Source: Prostheceraeus crozeri (taxonomy: Eukaryota > Platyhelminthes > Polycladida > Euryleptidae). From it: DNA of 64,000 nt. The stretch lies in NCBI GenBank assembly GCA_907163375.1, contig CAJQUW010007055.1, positions 211,001 to 275,000 on the forward strand, read 5' to 3'. The notes beneath the pieces are model-generated. The model was not told the origin of the DNA. It searched no databases and worked only from the letters and a program-made list of their open reading frames with translations. The position numbers were made by a program, and so were the translations under genes. Every line of letters begins with the position of its first letter. Positions within the stretch are counted from its first letter, which is position 1. Below, piece by piece: positions 41,998 through 52,700 of the stretch.

Positions 41998-43256
41998 AAA
42001 TTATCTTCATTTTTCGAGCATAAAGTGAAAGCACTCCCTCTTTTTTATAATCTTCTATTGGTAAAGGTTAAAATAAAATATCGTTACAGTGCCCTGACGT
42101 TTCGTCCTGCAAGGACTTGTTCACAGGTTTGACAAAGCCATGTACGGGGTTTGAAATTGGCTTATAAATACGAATGACCACTCGTCAGCTCCTGTCTGCG
42201 ATTAATGCAAGGTTGATGAATGCTAATAAGCTTAGCTTCAGCAATACGGGTAGAAACTGGATCATTAAGACATTGCATAATAATGATGTCAAAATCATCA
42301 ATAGTTAAAATCGACCAATAATGGTCTTTCTTCGCATGTTCTGAGAGGGCACTCTTGCTGTCCTGATTATGCAAACTACGTTTGTGTTCCGAATATCTTG
42401 CACTTAAAGTGCGATTCGTAGAGTCAATGTAGTTTTTGCCGCAATGTTTGCAAATGAACTTATATACAACATATTTTAAGTTACAAATGTTAGGTTTGCC
42501 AATTATACCACAGAGATTACAATTACAGTTGTGTAAATTATTGCGATAGTTGAAGCATGAGCTAATTTGTCTGCCAGGTTTACTGACAAGATTAATAGGC
42601 AAATCATATTTATCGGCTAATCTGTTTAGTTTACGATTGGTACTATCGTTAATGTAATCCAATTTCAAATTGACACTATTTTTATTCTTATTTTTGTTGC
42701 CTATTTTCGTAGTATTATCACTACTGGTATGCTTCGACTAACTTTGATTGAAGCCATTCCTCCTCAATCTTTTAGTCATTTTATTTTTATTCTTACGTAC
42801 TGACTCATGCGTAGAACAACGCTTTTCAACATACGTGTAACTATTTTTAATAAAATTGGTCTTCACATGTGAGGGGACCCAACTATCATAGTGAAGGGTA
42901 TTACCAGAATGGCAGCCTTTTCTATATAATTCATACTTTATCTGGTTATTGGCTATGCTGATGCTGATATCCAAAAAATTAAGAACGTTGTTCATAGGTA
43001 CGTCTATGGAAAATTTTATATTTGCTGATACCGAATTGAAAATGTCGAGGATACTATTCAAAATGCTAGGTTCATTTGGGAATGGTCCCATAATAATGTC
43101 GTCTATATACCTCTTATATATTGTATATTGTGGCTAGAGCTTAATTTATTCAACGCCATGTTTTCAATGTGATTCATATAAATAATGGCAAAGGCTGGAG
43201 CATAGTGAGAACCCATAGGGCAGCCTTGAATTTGGAGATACGTTTTATCATTATAT
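41998..43256 (-). pseudogene. Penelope-like RT/GIY-YIG fragment, left arm
   Basis: Minus-sense copy holding the C-terminal third of the reverse transcriptase and the endonuclease. It contains the catalytic YIDDIIMG region, LNFLDISI, the zinc-binding NCNCNLCG--GKPNIC linker and the GIY-YIG-type YKFICKHCGKNYIDST domain, then the 3' tail. The frame is interrupted and the 5' part is missing, so it is inactive. Confidence 0.8.
42092..42127 (-). ncRNA. Hammerhead-like fold in Penelope tail (left arm), degenerate
   Basis: Mirror of 44649-44684: CCT, box, GTCC-TTGCA-GGAC, GAAAC, GTC, AGG. Confidence 0.4.
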
Positions 43257-43257
43257 A

Positions 43258-44778
43258 GTCCCAAAAGTCATTAGTAACATAAAAAGCACTGACGACCTCA
43301 TCGAGTATCTGAGAAACATTTCGTTACCTAGAAAAAACAGCCTAACATTCATTTCCTTAGATGGGAAAAATTTATATACTAGTATACCTCTTCTCCATGG
43401 TATCGAAACCGTCATAAAATTTGTTAAAGAACACGAAAACACTTTCGATAGTTGCGGGTTCTCACATAGTGAAATTGAGAAATTTTTAAAATTTATAACA
43501 TTCAACAACGATGTATATTACAATAATAAAGCGTCTCTCCAAATTCAAGGCTGCCCTATGGGTTCTCACTATGCTCCAGCCTTTGCCATTATTTATATGA
43601 ATCACATTGAAAACATGGCGTTGAATAAATTAAGCTCTAGCCACAATATACAATATATATGAGAGGTATATAGACGACATTATTATGGGACCATTCCCAA
43701 ATGAACCTAGCATTTTGAATAGTATCCTCGACATTTTCAATTCGGTATCAGCAAATATAAAATTTTCCATAGACGTACCTATGAACAACGTTCTTAATTT
43801 TTTGGATATCAGCATCAGCATAGCCAATAACCAGATAAAGTATGAATTATATAGAAAAGGCTGCCATTCTGGTAATACCCTTCACTATGATAGTTGGGTC
43901 CCCTCACATGTGAAGACCAATTTTATTAAAAATAGTTACACGTATGTTGAAAAGCGTTGTTCTACGCATGAGTCAGTACGTAAGAATAAAAATAAAATGA
44001 CTAAAAGATTGAGGAGGAATGGCTTCAATCAAAGTTAGTCGAAGCATACCAGTAGTGATAATACTACGAAAATAGGCAACAAAAATAAGAATAAAAATAG
44101 TGTCAATTTGAAATTGGATTACATTAACGATAGTACCAATCGTAAACTAAACAGATTAGCCGATAAATATGATTTGCCTATTAATCTTGTCAGTAAACCT
44201 GGCAGACAAATTAGCTCATGCTTCAACTATCGCAATAATTTACACAACTGTAATTGTAATCTCTGTGGTATAATTGGCAAACCTAACATTTGTAACTTAA
44301 AATATGTTGTATATAAGTTCATTTGCAAACATTGCGGCAAAAACTACATTGACTCTACGAATCGCACTTTAAGTGCAAGATATTCGGAACACAAACGTAG
44401 TTTGCATAATCAGGACAGCAAGAGTGCCCTCTCAGAACATGCGAAGAAAGACCATTATTGGTCGATTTTAACTATTGATGATTTTGACATCATTATTATG
44501 CAATGTCTTAATGATCCAGTTTCTACCCGTATTGCTGAAGCTAAGCTTATTAGCATTCATCAACCTTGCATTAATCGCAGACAGGAGCTGACGAGTGGTC
44601 ATTCGTATTTATAAGCCAATTTCAAACCCCGTACATGGCTTTGTCAAACCTGTGAACAAGTCCTTGCAGGACGAAACGTCAGGGCACTGTAACGATATTT
44701 TATTTTAACCTTTACCAATAGACGATTATAAAAAAGAGGGAGTGCTTTCACTTTATGCTCGAAAAATGAAGATAATTT
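43258..44778 (+). pseudogene. Penelope-like RT/GIY-YIG fragment, right arm
   Basis: Plus-sense copy starting in the reverse transcriptase: FISLDGKNLYTSIPL (RT motif with LYTSIP), LQIQGCPMGSHYAPAFAIIYMNHIE (the G-PMGS---PAFA motif), RYIDDII (catalytic Asp pair), LNFLDISI, then the Cys linker and GIY-YIG module to 44614 and the 3' tail. Penelope-like elements copy RNA at nicked target DNA. This copy lacks the N-terminal half and is interrupted. Confidence 0.85.
44649..44684 (+). ncRNA. Hammerhead-like fold in Penelope tail (right arm), degenerate
   Basis: CCT-GTGAACA-A-GTCC-TTGCA-GGAC-GAAAC-GTC-AGG: stem II GTCC/GGAC is perfect, GAAAC is kept, GTC can be the cleavage triplet, and CCT/AGG can form stem I. 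The CUGANGA box is replaced by GUGAACA (the key G8 is lost), so cleavage is unlikely. Confidence 0.45.
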
Positions 44779-44787
44779 ATTGATATT

Positions 44788-45169
44788 GATTACTATTTGA
44801 TGACTTGAATGCAAATAAACGTTTCCCCAGTTGCTTAATTTCTATGCAATAATACCAGGCGCGGCTAGTGTTAGTTAACAACCATAAGTGTCCACTAATT
44901 GATGTGATGTAGAAATCGACAGGAATCTCATTGTCATCCTTTGGTCCACAAGAATTCGGTGACTTTTAGCTAATCACATCTAAAGTCAGTCTCTGTTCGC
45001 AAGACTTTTACATCAAATCACATAGTATAATTGTACTCGCATTTACGAAGCTGAACGAATCATTGTCATTTCGATTTCAATTTTCTAATTCGAACGAGTT
45101 ACTGAGGGATTATTGGCTCCATTCGTCAAAATTCTGTTAGCCTCTTTCTACTCAATTTTGTCTTTGTAG
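44788..45169. other. Intron end before the second receptor exon
   Basis: No gene. Ends with the pyrimidine-rich acceptor ctcaattttgtctttgtag. Confidence 0.7.
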
Positions 45170-45279
45170 AGTTGGACAGATTATCATATGAATTGGAATC
45201 CTGCCGACTACGGAAATATCATGTCAGTGAACATTCCCACGAGCAAGCTGTGGCTACCCGATATCGCCTTGTACAATTA
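45170..45279 (+). CDS. Nicotinic acetylcholine receptor-like subunit, second visible exon
   Basis: A 110-nt exon between tttgtag and gtaagt. It reads SWTDYHMNWNPADYGNIM and IPTSKLWLPDIALYN. WTD--M-WNP-DYG and LW-PDI-LYN are diagnostic of the nicotinic extracellular domain (loop D region and loop A). From memory, 110 nt is also the length of the equivalent vertebrate exon. It starts in phase 0 and ends two bases into a codon. It lies 34.7 kb from the previous visible exon; everything between is intron, including the Polinton on the same strand. Confidence 0.9.
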
Positions 45280-45383
45280 GTAAGTTTATTGATCTTCTCA
45301 GACAATGCTTTCGATAATTTTATGGGAAACTGATTTAATGTTGATCATTTTCCAATGCATGCAATGAATACTTTTACTTCCAG

Positions 45384-45557
45384 TGCTGATGAACGGTTGG
45401 AAGAAAGACGTGACTGTGATGCTCGAATCCGTTTTGATGGTCGTGTTGAATGGCAGCCAATGGCAATCTACAAAAGTACATGCTCAGTTCACATCAAGTA
45501 CTTTCCATTCGATAAACAGGCTTGCAAACTCAAATTTGGACCATGGACTTATGATGG
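45384..45557 (+). CDS. Nicotinic acetylcholine receptor-like subunit, Cys-loop exon
   Basis: The exon follows ttacttccag and ends before gtgaga. With the previous exon it completes a Tyr codon (LYNY), then reads [28 protein letters not shown] and FPFDKQAC, and ends in FGPWTYDG. The two Cys of [15 protein letters not shown] are separated by 13 residues, the defining Cys-loop with its FPFD. The W in PWTYD corresponds to the loop B tryptophan of the ligand site. The intron before it is only 104 bp. The vicinal Cys pair of alpha subunits and the four membrane helices would be in later exons, which I did not find before 64000. Subunit type therefore cannot be assigned. Confidence 0.92.
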
Positions 45558-46326
45558 GTGAGAATCTTCATTGGAATTCTTGAAATTCCCAGCAATATTA
45601 CAATTATTCTCGAAAGTTTTAGGCTGAGCAAGATGTAAAATCTCTTGCGAGTAGATCTTACGAGTAGACCTACATCATGCTGCAAATTTTCAGTTTCAGC
45701 AGATACATTTCTATCTTTGGTTTACCTGTTTTATTGTGTACACGCCTACATGGATGTTTCTAAAACTTTTTTATAATTTCAAAATATATAACATTAATTA
45801 TATTTTTATTTCAAATTTTGTATTAGACTGCTAGTGCAGGCCTGGACCTAGAAATTCTGATAAAACGGGCACAGTCCAGTAGATGCAGATTCATTTATTT
45901 ACAACTTACAAGGCTTCCCCCTTCAAATTAAGTCTGCATAAAACTTGTATAAGTTAGCCAATCACCGTACTTAAGCAGATGAATTTTATAACTTAGATGC
46001 ATGTGTGACGCGCTAGCTATGTAGGCAGATTAGAAGTGTGACTTTAAAAGCGTGTGTGCATGCGCTGTTTTGTCTTGTTTATCATCTCATCAACTGCTAT
46101 TTGAAAATGAACTCACCGATTTCTTGGAATCCTAGCCTTTGTCACGCCAATGAGAAAATGTCTAAATGTGTGGTGAATTCTGGGTGAATCGCAGATTTGT
46201 GAATCACATATTTCTATGAAGCAGCCGTCGAAATTACATGCTACTGATATTGCTACTCCTATTGAATGATTATGTACATAGTATCATTTTACAATTGTGG
46301 CATTAAGCATGATGAACATACACACT
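45558..46326. other. Receptor intron, nothing recognised
   Basis: Starts with the donor GTGAGA at the end of the Cys-loop exon. No further receptor exon found. Confidence 0.5.
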
Positions 46327-46333
46327 GTATATA

Positions 46334-46365
<32 letters not shown>
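46327..46365 (+). repeat. (TA)n microsatellite at the retrozyme border
   Basis: Mostly TA dinucleotides. A shorter (TA)n lies on the other side of the element (46744-46759), so the element sits inside a TA repeat. Confidence 0.85.
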
Positions 46366-46370
<5 letters not shown>

Positions 46371-46392
46371 CAAATCAAATCTCAACAGATGT

Positions 46393-46446
46393 AACCACCA
46401 CGAGACATGTTTCGGCCTGTTGGGCCTCATCAGTCGTGGGTAGGTT
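46393..46446 (-). ncRNA. Type I hammerhead ribozyme, complete copy
   Basis: Minus strand: stem I 5' strand AACC-TAC-CCACGA; CTGATGA; stem II GGCC-CAACA-GGCC; GAAAC; palindromic ACATGT; cleavage triplet GTC; stem I 3' strand TCGTGG-T-GGTT. All core bases are canonical and stem I pairs perfectly in two blocks around a small internal loop. Stem III is only a 2-bp hairpin in a monomer, but ACATGT is self-complementary, so a dimer would form a firm stem III, the known mode for retroelement hammerheads. Confidence 0.85.
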
Positions 46447-46510
46447 TGAACCAGCGACGTTGGAGCTAGAGGACGTGCAAGCATACCCTCTAACCACAAG
46501 GCCACCGGAC
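46443..46510 (-). ncRNA. tRNA-like (Pol III promoter-like) segment in the retrozyme
   Basis: Minus strand: GGTGGCCTTGTGGTTAGAGG resembles a D-arm/A box, and GGTTCAAACC about 40 nt later matches the B box. There is no full tRNA fold. The B box overlaps stem I of the ribozyme. It could be the promoter for unit transcription, or the remains of a tRNA-derived SINE head. Confidence 0.55.
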
Positions 46511-46700
46511 CATCTGTTGAGAGCGTGAATTAGCCAGGAAGGCACTGCTTTAACGCAGGCACGTGGAGGGCGGACTGCTCTCTGCAATCACTTAATACCG
46601 CATCCGAGATTGAGGCGCTTCACGCAGGCGCTACTCATTACATGTTTAGACAAGTAACCTGGCAATTGATAAATTTATCAAATCAAATCTCAACAGATGT

Positions 46701-46744
46701 AACCACCACGAGACATGTTTCGGCCTGTTGGGCCTCATCAGTCG
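46701..46744 (-). ncRNA. Hammerhead ribozyme, truncated second copy
   Basis: Same core (CTGATGA, GGCC-CAACA-GGCC, GAAACATGTC) and stem I 3' strand, but the upstream stem I strand is cut by the (TA)n border, leaving CGA only. This marks the 5' end of the inserted copy. Confidence 0.7.
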
Positions 46745-46759
46745 ATATATATATATATA

Positions 46760-47412
46760 AACTGTAGAAGCAGCTCAGTCCTACTCCCAAAACAAAATTT
46801 AGTACTTCATGAGCGATTTCTTATGGGCTTGCATCTTTTCTAAATCTATAACATCACCAACTATTGCCATCATTGCTTACACAGTGACTTAGATATCGAT
46901 AATCTGAATTGCAAAATCCCCGAAAAGTTTGGATTTGATTTACGGGTAAAAAATTTGCATGAAAAGGATGCGAGAGAGAGAGAGGGAGGGAGGGAGAGGA
47001 GAGAGAGAGAGAAAATTAAACAATTCATAAGTCCTCTCTTCGATGACTTGATAGATTACTTCATTCTCGTACGTTAAAGACCCCTGGGAAGAGAAAACAA
47101 ATGCTTGAATTACGTCATGTGAATGATACAAGCCATCAATGATTGTGGAATTAACTCTTGAGACTGTCGTGTTCCGCGTTGTGTTCTCTTGATATGCCTT
47201 CGAAATGAATCTGGAATGAAAAGATTACTGGAAATTCAGGTTACTTGGTGTGTTATGATGATGTAATTATTTCTTTCAACCTATTTTACTTCAACAGCTG
47301 AGTCTCATTTCCTGATATCACTTCTACATCGGCGGACCGCCCCAATCAACAAGATTTACAATTTACTGTACATTGAAATCCTCTAACAAAGTTTGATTTT
47401 AAAACCAGACGA
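46760..47412. other. Non-coding stretch with (GA)n run
   Basis: No gene. A GA/GGGA-rich microsatellite lies at 46972-47013. Confidence 0.6.
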
Positions 47413-49178
47413 TGCACAATGTGCATAAGTAATACATATTTCTCTTCACAGCAGAGAAATGCAGAGTAGCATCAAATAAGTTTAACAGTATATGCCATAT
47501 GTGGCAAACATTGAATAGTAGATGCACTCAATAATTTAGCAATTAAGAGATGCATTAGATGAAGTGGGAAAACTACTATTAGCATGCCACATGTTCACAT
47601 TCACAATCTCTGAAGGCGTCAGTAAGTTCATACTGATGCGCGTTACATCAGATTAGACACAATTGCATTGTGAAAGTTATATATTTGCATTAAGATCGCA
47701 ATACTGGATGAGTTCTTTCAACGTCCTAAAAGATTGAACAATAATAAAGCAACCAATTGACGAGGTTACAATTTGCCATTGACATCAGTTTCCGAAATTA
47801 CATGCATTTTTTTATTCTCAAGAAATAACGAGGTGTTGAAATATCGAAGAATGGTTGATTGAACGCCATTGACGAGTTGGTCCACGTCAGCGGACTCGTA
47901 CATAGCAAAAAGACATTGATAGACATATTCAAGTGTCGTGGTCTCATTGTTGTGGACTTCTCTCAGAAGCTATGACTATTTCATTGCTGTAGGGCTAGCC
48001 AATTCAAATTTTAATTTTCCATAGATTAATTTATTGGACACATACTGTAGCTTGAATTCTTCATTCCTTATAGAATTCGTACATCGTGCAAGTAAAAATT
48101 GATTTGGAGAGATTCAATACATTTCTCAAAATTGCAAGCTGAAGCCATATTTGAATTAGCAGAGAAGAAAGCACATCAAGCAGCAATTTTTCATACATAA
48201 TTCCCTAAAATTGTTCTATGAAACAACAAAAGTTGAAAAAATTCAATATGAATACTGATGTCTCGAGCATATTTACGATAAAATTGAGGGATCATGTTGC
48301 ATAACGGATAAATTCTGCATTCAACAGTATACAATGAATTTTTGTGAAAGGGTTTTGATATATTTTCATCGGCTCAAAGATGAGAAAGGTTAGTCAAAAG
48401 TGACCAATGACTTATATTATTTGCTTCTAGACTTCTATCAAACAGAGAAATATATTTCCCCACCAACTCGTCAATGGTGTTCAATCAATATTTCAACGCC
48501 TCGTTATTTCTTAGGAGTGTAAAAATGCATGCAATTTTTGAAACTGATGTCAGCGTCAAATTGGAACCACTTCAATTGGTTGCTTCATTATTGTTCAGAC
48601 CCTTAGGACACTGAAAGAACTCACCCACAGGTTTTGCGATCATAATAAAAATATATTACTTGGCAAATTGTAACTTCGTGAATGGTTGCTTTATAATAAT
48701 AATAAACATTTATTTGAATGAAAAATTTCCCAATATTTGTAATCGTGGGAAAATAGAAGCAAGTATTACAAAAGTAATGAGAAGTAAGAGTAAAATGTCT
48801 GAACAAATTAAGTGAGTTTAAATTTAGGGATAGCGCATTAGAGCATTATTATTGTTCAATCTTTTAGGACGTTGAAAGAACTCATCCAGTATTGCGATCT
48901 TAATGCAAATATATAACTTTCACAATGCAATTGTGTCTAATCTGATGTAACGCGCATCAGTATGAACTTATTGACACCTTCAGAGATTGTGAATGTGAAC
49001 ATGTGGCATGCTAATAGTAGTTTTCCCACTTCATCTAATGCATCTCTTAATTGCTAAATTATTGAGTGCATCTACTATTCAATGTTTGCCACATATGGCA
49101 TATACTGTTAAACTTATTTGATACTACTCTGCATTTCTCTGCTGTGAAGAGAAATATGTATTACTTATGTACATTGTG
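47413..49178. repeat. Large fold-back (inverted) repeat
   Basis: The left arm 47413-47882 (about 470 bp) is complementary to the right arm 48462-49178, which is longer. About 190 bp near 48650-48840 are extra and are flanked by a second copy of a stretch of about 60 bp (TTATTGTTCA...GAAAGAACTCA). The loop 47883-48461 has no coding content. Likely a fold-back type non-autonomous DNA transposon with a later insertion in the right arm. Confidence 0.75.
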
Positions 49179-49285
49179 TTTTGACTGTTTATTATATTAG
49201 TAAGCACTATACCAGAGTACTTGTGTACTTTAGTACGCATGTACTCTGAACTACTTTCCTCTCGGGTTCAAATGCCATGGGATTT

Positions 49286-49450
49286 AGCAAAATGACCTCC
49301 ATTGCGTAATGGATAGAGGATGGCTATGCGATTCTCTGGGATTTAGAGAGGGAAATTATTTGATGAATTTTGAGGGCTTTAGCCCGAGGGATATATAAAA
49401 TAATTTCATAAGCTGTGTTAGAGAATCGGCTGTTCGACTCATTGATGCTC
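49286..49450 (+). repeat. Possible tRNA-derived SINE fragment
   Basis: TTGCGTAATGGATAGAGGA resembles the D-arm/A box of an arginine-type tRNA, and GCTGTTCGACTC about 110 bp later resembles a B box. The spacing is too long for a plain tRNA, so it is at best a SINE remnant. Confidence 0.3.
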
Positions 49451-49562
49451 TCAAGATCTAGGCATGGTTGTTATTTTGTTGCCGGCCTCTGCGATCTGTC
49501 CTTCGCTTGCGCTATTATGATACACTCCTGTAACGTTCGACAACAGAAGTATGTCGCAGTAT

Positions 49563-49775
49563 AAAGAGAATGACAAATTAAGTAAATAAAAGACACCAGC
49601 ACCCTTGATTCTCCGATTGCACTCGCCCGACCTAGGAATCGAAAAGAAGTCTGTGGTGAAGAAGGTGCGAGCTCGTCTCCACCGCAGACTTCGGTTCGAT
49701 TCCTGGATCGGGCGAGTGCAGTCGGAGAATTAAGGGTGTTGGTGTCTTTTATTGACTTAATTTGTCATTCTCTTT
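49563..49775. repeat. Palindrome with a tRNA T-arm-like core
   Basis: Arms of about 96 bp (49563-49659 and 49680-49775), about 90% complementary, with a 20-bp spacer. The right arm contains GGTTCGATTCC, a perfect B box/T-arm, preceded by CACCGCAGACTTC. It could be an inverted pair of a SINE fragment. Confidence 0.7.
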
Positions 49776-52700
49776 CGATATTCCTGCAACTTTCATGTTG
49801 AAATTTTGTTCAATTCTTCCAATTGGTATTCACAATGTTTTTAGTATACGGATGTTTCTTGTTTTCCTTTTAATTGTTTGGAAAAGAAGAAGTTTAATCT
49901 ATGTTGGGTCAGAATACCTGAAAAGACAGAGTAGCGCCATAAAGCATAGATAGCATTATGCAAGTAAAACCTTATGACGATTTGAAATCAGTGACACGTT
50001 ATATAAATCAATGATTTTGGAAAAGTAGAAATTTTTCTGAAAATCAAAATACAAGAGAATATCTGAAAATTATTATCAATCATGTCTGATCGATAAATGT
50101 ATGCATGCGTGCATGTACACATGTAATTAATGAGAGTTATAATCCAAGACAAATCAGGTACAACTTTTCGGAATTAAGTTCTGAGACAATACAAACACAA
50201 AGCAATACCTTTTCAAAATCAATTTATTGAATGCAAAGTAAAAGCATGTTTTATTGATAAAATGTTAATAGAAAATGACATTGAGAGAATTTGTTCTACA
50301 TCCATTTTCTATAAAATTTTGCATTTCAATCAATACAGCTTATAAATATCTGACAGCAGACGATTTCATGTGAGTCCTATTTGTCACTCGGTACATAAAG
50401 TGAGGAGAGATTGATAAATAGAACTAGATTAGGGAGCGAGGACGACTTTGCTCCAGGGAGACCAACTTTGGGATAAAATAACTGAAAACAAAAATGACAA
50501 GGCATTAAGGGAGATGTCTCCTCATGTCACATATAATTAGCTGTCGTCCGTGAAGAAAGCTTGACGATTGGATTTGGTCTGAAAAGTAAAGTTGGGAAAT
50601 TGGTCGAACAGCAACCTTTTAAAAAAATTATTGCATTTACTGATTATGTGCTCAGTAAATATGGTATGTGAATGATCTTCAAAATAGTAGGATATCTCAA
50701 TCTTGATTTTTCAGTTGATTATTTCCACAGCTCCTAAAAACATTTGTCTATTAACATTTTTATTTTTCATACTAAATGATCGAGATTTTGTCGTTGAACA
50801 TCAAAAATCCAAGCATCCTAAGATTCCTTCCGCAAAAAGGAATCAGTTTCGTGAATTTTTGCAATATCTTGAAGAATCATATTTTAAAGTCCTATTGCCG
50901 CTAAAACCCTTTTACAGAGAAAAGCGCCATCTCAACTGCGATCCGATATTGAAAGGATAAGTGCAATAAACTGACATTGCTGTGTATATTATTGAGTATT
51001 GGAACGGTTCAGGGGTCAGTCATTTAACATTCAACAAACATGAGGTGCATCCAAGCAGCGGAATGAATGCCTTTGCGTGTAGCAGGGAAGGGGCGTGGTA
51101 AGAACTCGTATTAACTTCTGCCTGATATCATGCGAAGCTAGAACACTGAACTCTAGCGCATTGTAGTACTGGTATTTCATTTATGAAGTTGGATATGGAT
51201 GGCCCTTGCTGAAGTTGAGACAGGAAATGGTTGAAGAGTAGTAAGAAGCAGCTTTAAATTTGTTTGCGGTTGACGGTGATTCTTTGGAAGATGCTTGACG
51301 ACCTCTGAACATCTCCAGTAGGAAACATTCCTTATTGCTCCATTGTTCTCTTATTATATCTTTTCATAGCTGTCTGAAACACAACCGAATTGCAGGTACT
51401 GAATGTTATGTAAAAAATGGACTTTCACTTTATCTTTTAGAACGAATAGCATTCTTGAAATAATAATTTGAAACACAAAAATGATCACATTATTTTAAAC
51501 TTCCAAAGGTATTCATTAAATGCTACTTAAAACATAGAAACTAGAAAGAGAAGGTAAGAAAGGCTCCTTTTCCCTTCTGATTATAGTAAGAAGTGTCGTT
51601 ATTCTTTGGATTAACCGATAATCTTCGGTTATCTTAAGTTAAATATAATTGCATAATTTAGTTTCAAGATTCTATTTGATTTTTCATGTTTCGTCTTTTC
51701 AATTCGGGATGTCATTCCTGCATTTAGTGCGGATGGCTTTCGCTCTGTTTGTTGTCATTTCTGACTATCAGATATAACGGAAGCAATTTAAAGGATCGGA
51801 ATACAACAACGACGTCTGTAATGAGATTATTCATAAGCTTGAAATTTACTTTGAAGAGAAATTGCATTACTTCTTAATCTTCAAACAAATTCATTAAACT
51901 GCCGCAAATTTTGAATACAATGAAACCATTCAATGAACAATTTGAACAATGTCTACCGAATTGTGTACAGTAACCTACATTGATGGCCATAAAAGATAAT
52001 CGCACTTTCTTCCTGGTTTCTTTTCTAAGACTAAGAGAATGTACGAAAAAATGCGAGCAACCCAAAGACTAACAACCACACGTGTAATAATGCATTAAAA
52101 AAATCTGAAAAATGTGAAATTCATTTAAAACAATTTAATTTACTACCCTGCAGGTAGAGACTTGCCTTTGATTGGTTGACCATGTCCTCGTAGAACCATT
52201 TATTGTCTTAGAGTGAGGTACTTCGGCCTACATCGTGGACCGTTCTAAAAGCATTGCTGTACCACACCAGATTAAAACACCTTACATGAATGCGCAGTGG
52301 TACAATCACATTGGTTTTTTTTAATATTTCAATACAAAGACCTGATGTCAGCATGTGTACTGTGAGAACATTTTCCACGTTTATTCACACGATAATTTGT
52401 GTTCTAAACTTACGTGCTCTCAACACAGTATTGCGTTCTTGGAACACTATAACGTATTCTACAACCTTCTCATCACGATCAGAGTTATTCAATTAGTATT
52501 TCCATACTTGCCGATTTCACGCCGATCATGCTTCATCCTTAGATTTTGACATATACTGTCGAAATGCATTTGAGAATATTTTTCTCGTATTTTTTCAATA
52601 TTCGTTCTTGTAACACTTGTTTAATATATGAATGATTTTTCCACTCTGTCGCAATTGATTTATTTAGAGATTAATTCATCCTCTAATCTTCAAAATGTAG

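Larger units (their letters stand above)
41958..44787. mobile_element. Penelope-like element twin 2 (two 5'-truncated copies, head to head)
   Basis: A near-perfect palindrome. The left copy (41998-43256) runs in the minus sense and the right copy (43258-44778) in the plus sense, joined at their 5' sides with 3' tails outward. The predicted proteins of 168 and 117 codons are identical in both arms. The right copy reaches about 280 bp further into the reverse transcriptase. A 12-bp direct repeat TTTATTGATATT flanks the pair (41958-41969, 44776-44787) and may be the target duplication. Arm identity is nearly complete, so this is recent. Confidence 0.85.
46366..46744 (-). mobile_element. Retrozyme: hammerhead-bounded small non-autonomous retroelement
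   Basis: A 60-70-bp block beginning TTTATCAAATCAAATCTCAA is directly repeated at about 46366-46435 and 46674-46743, period 308 bp. Each repeat holds a hammerhead core on the minus strand. The two predicted cleavage points (46403/46404 and 46711/46712) would release a 308-nt RNA. The unit also has a tRNA-like segment next to the ribozyme. Small elements of this kind (retrozymes) occur in many invertebrates and are thought to use Penelope-like machinery, which is present in this window. No protein is coded. Confidence 0.8.

Noticed and set aside
50703-50960. 85-codon frame as a host exon
   Set aside because: No family recognised, and a preceding tttttcag alone is not enough.
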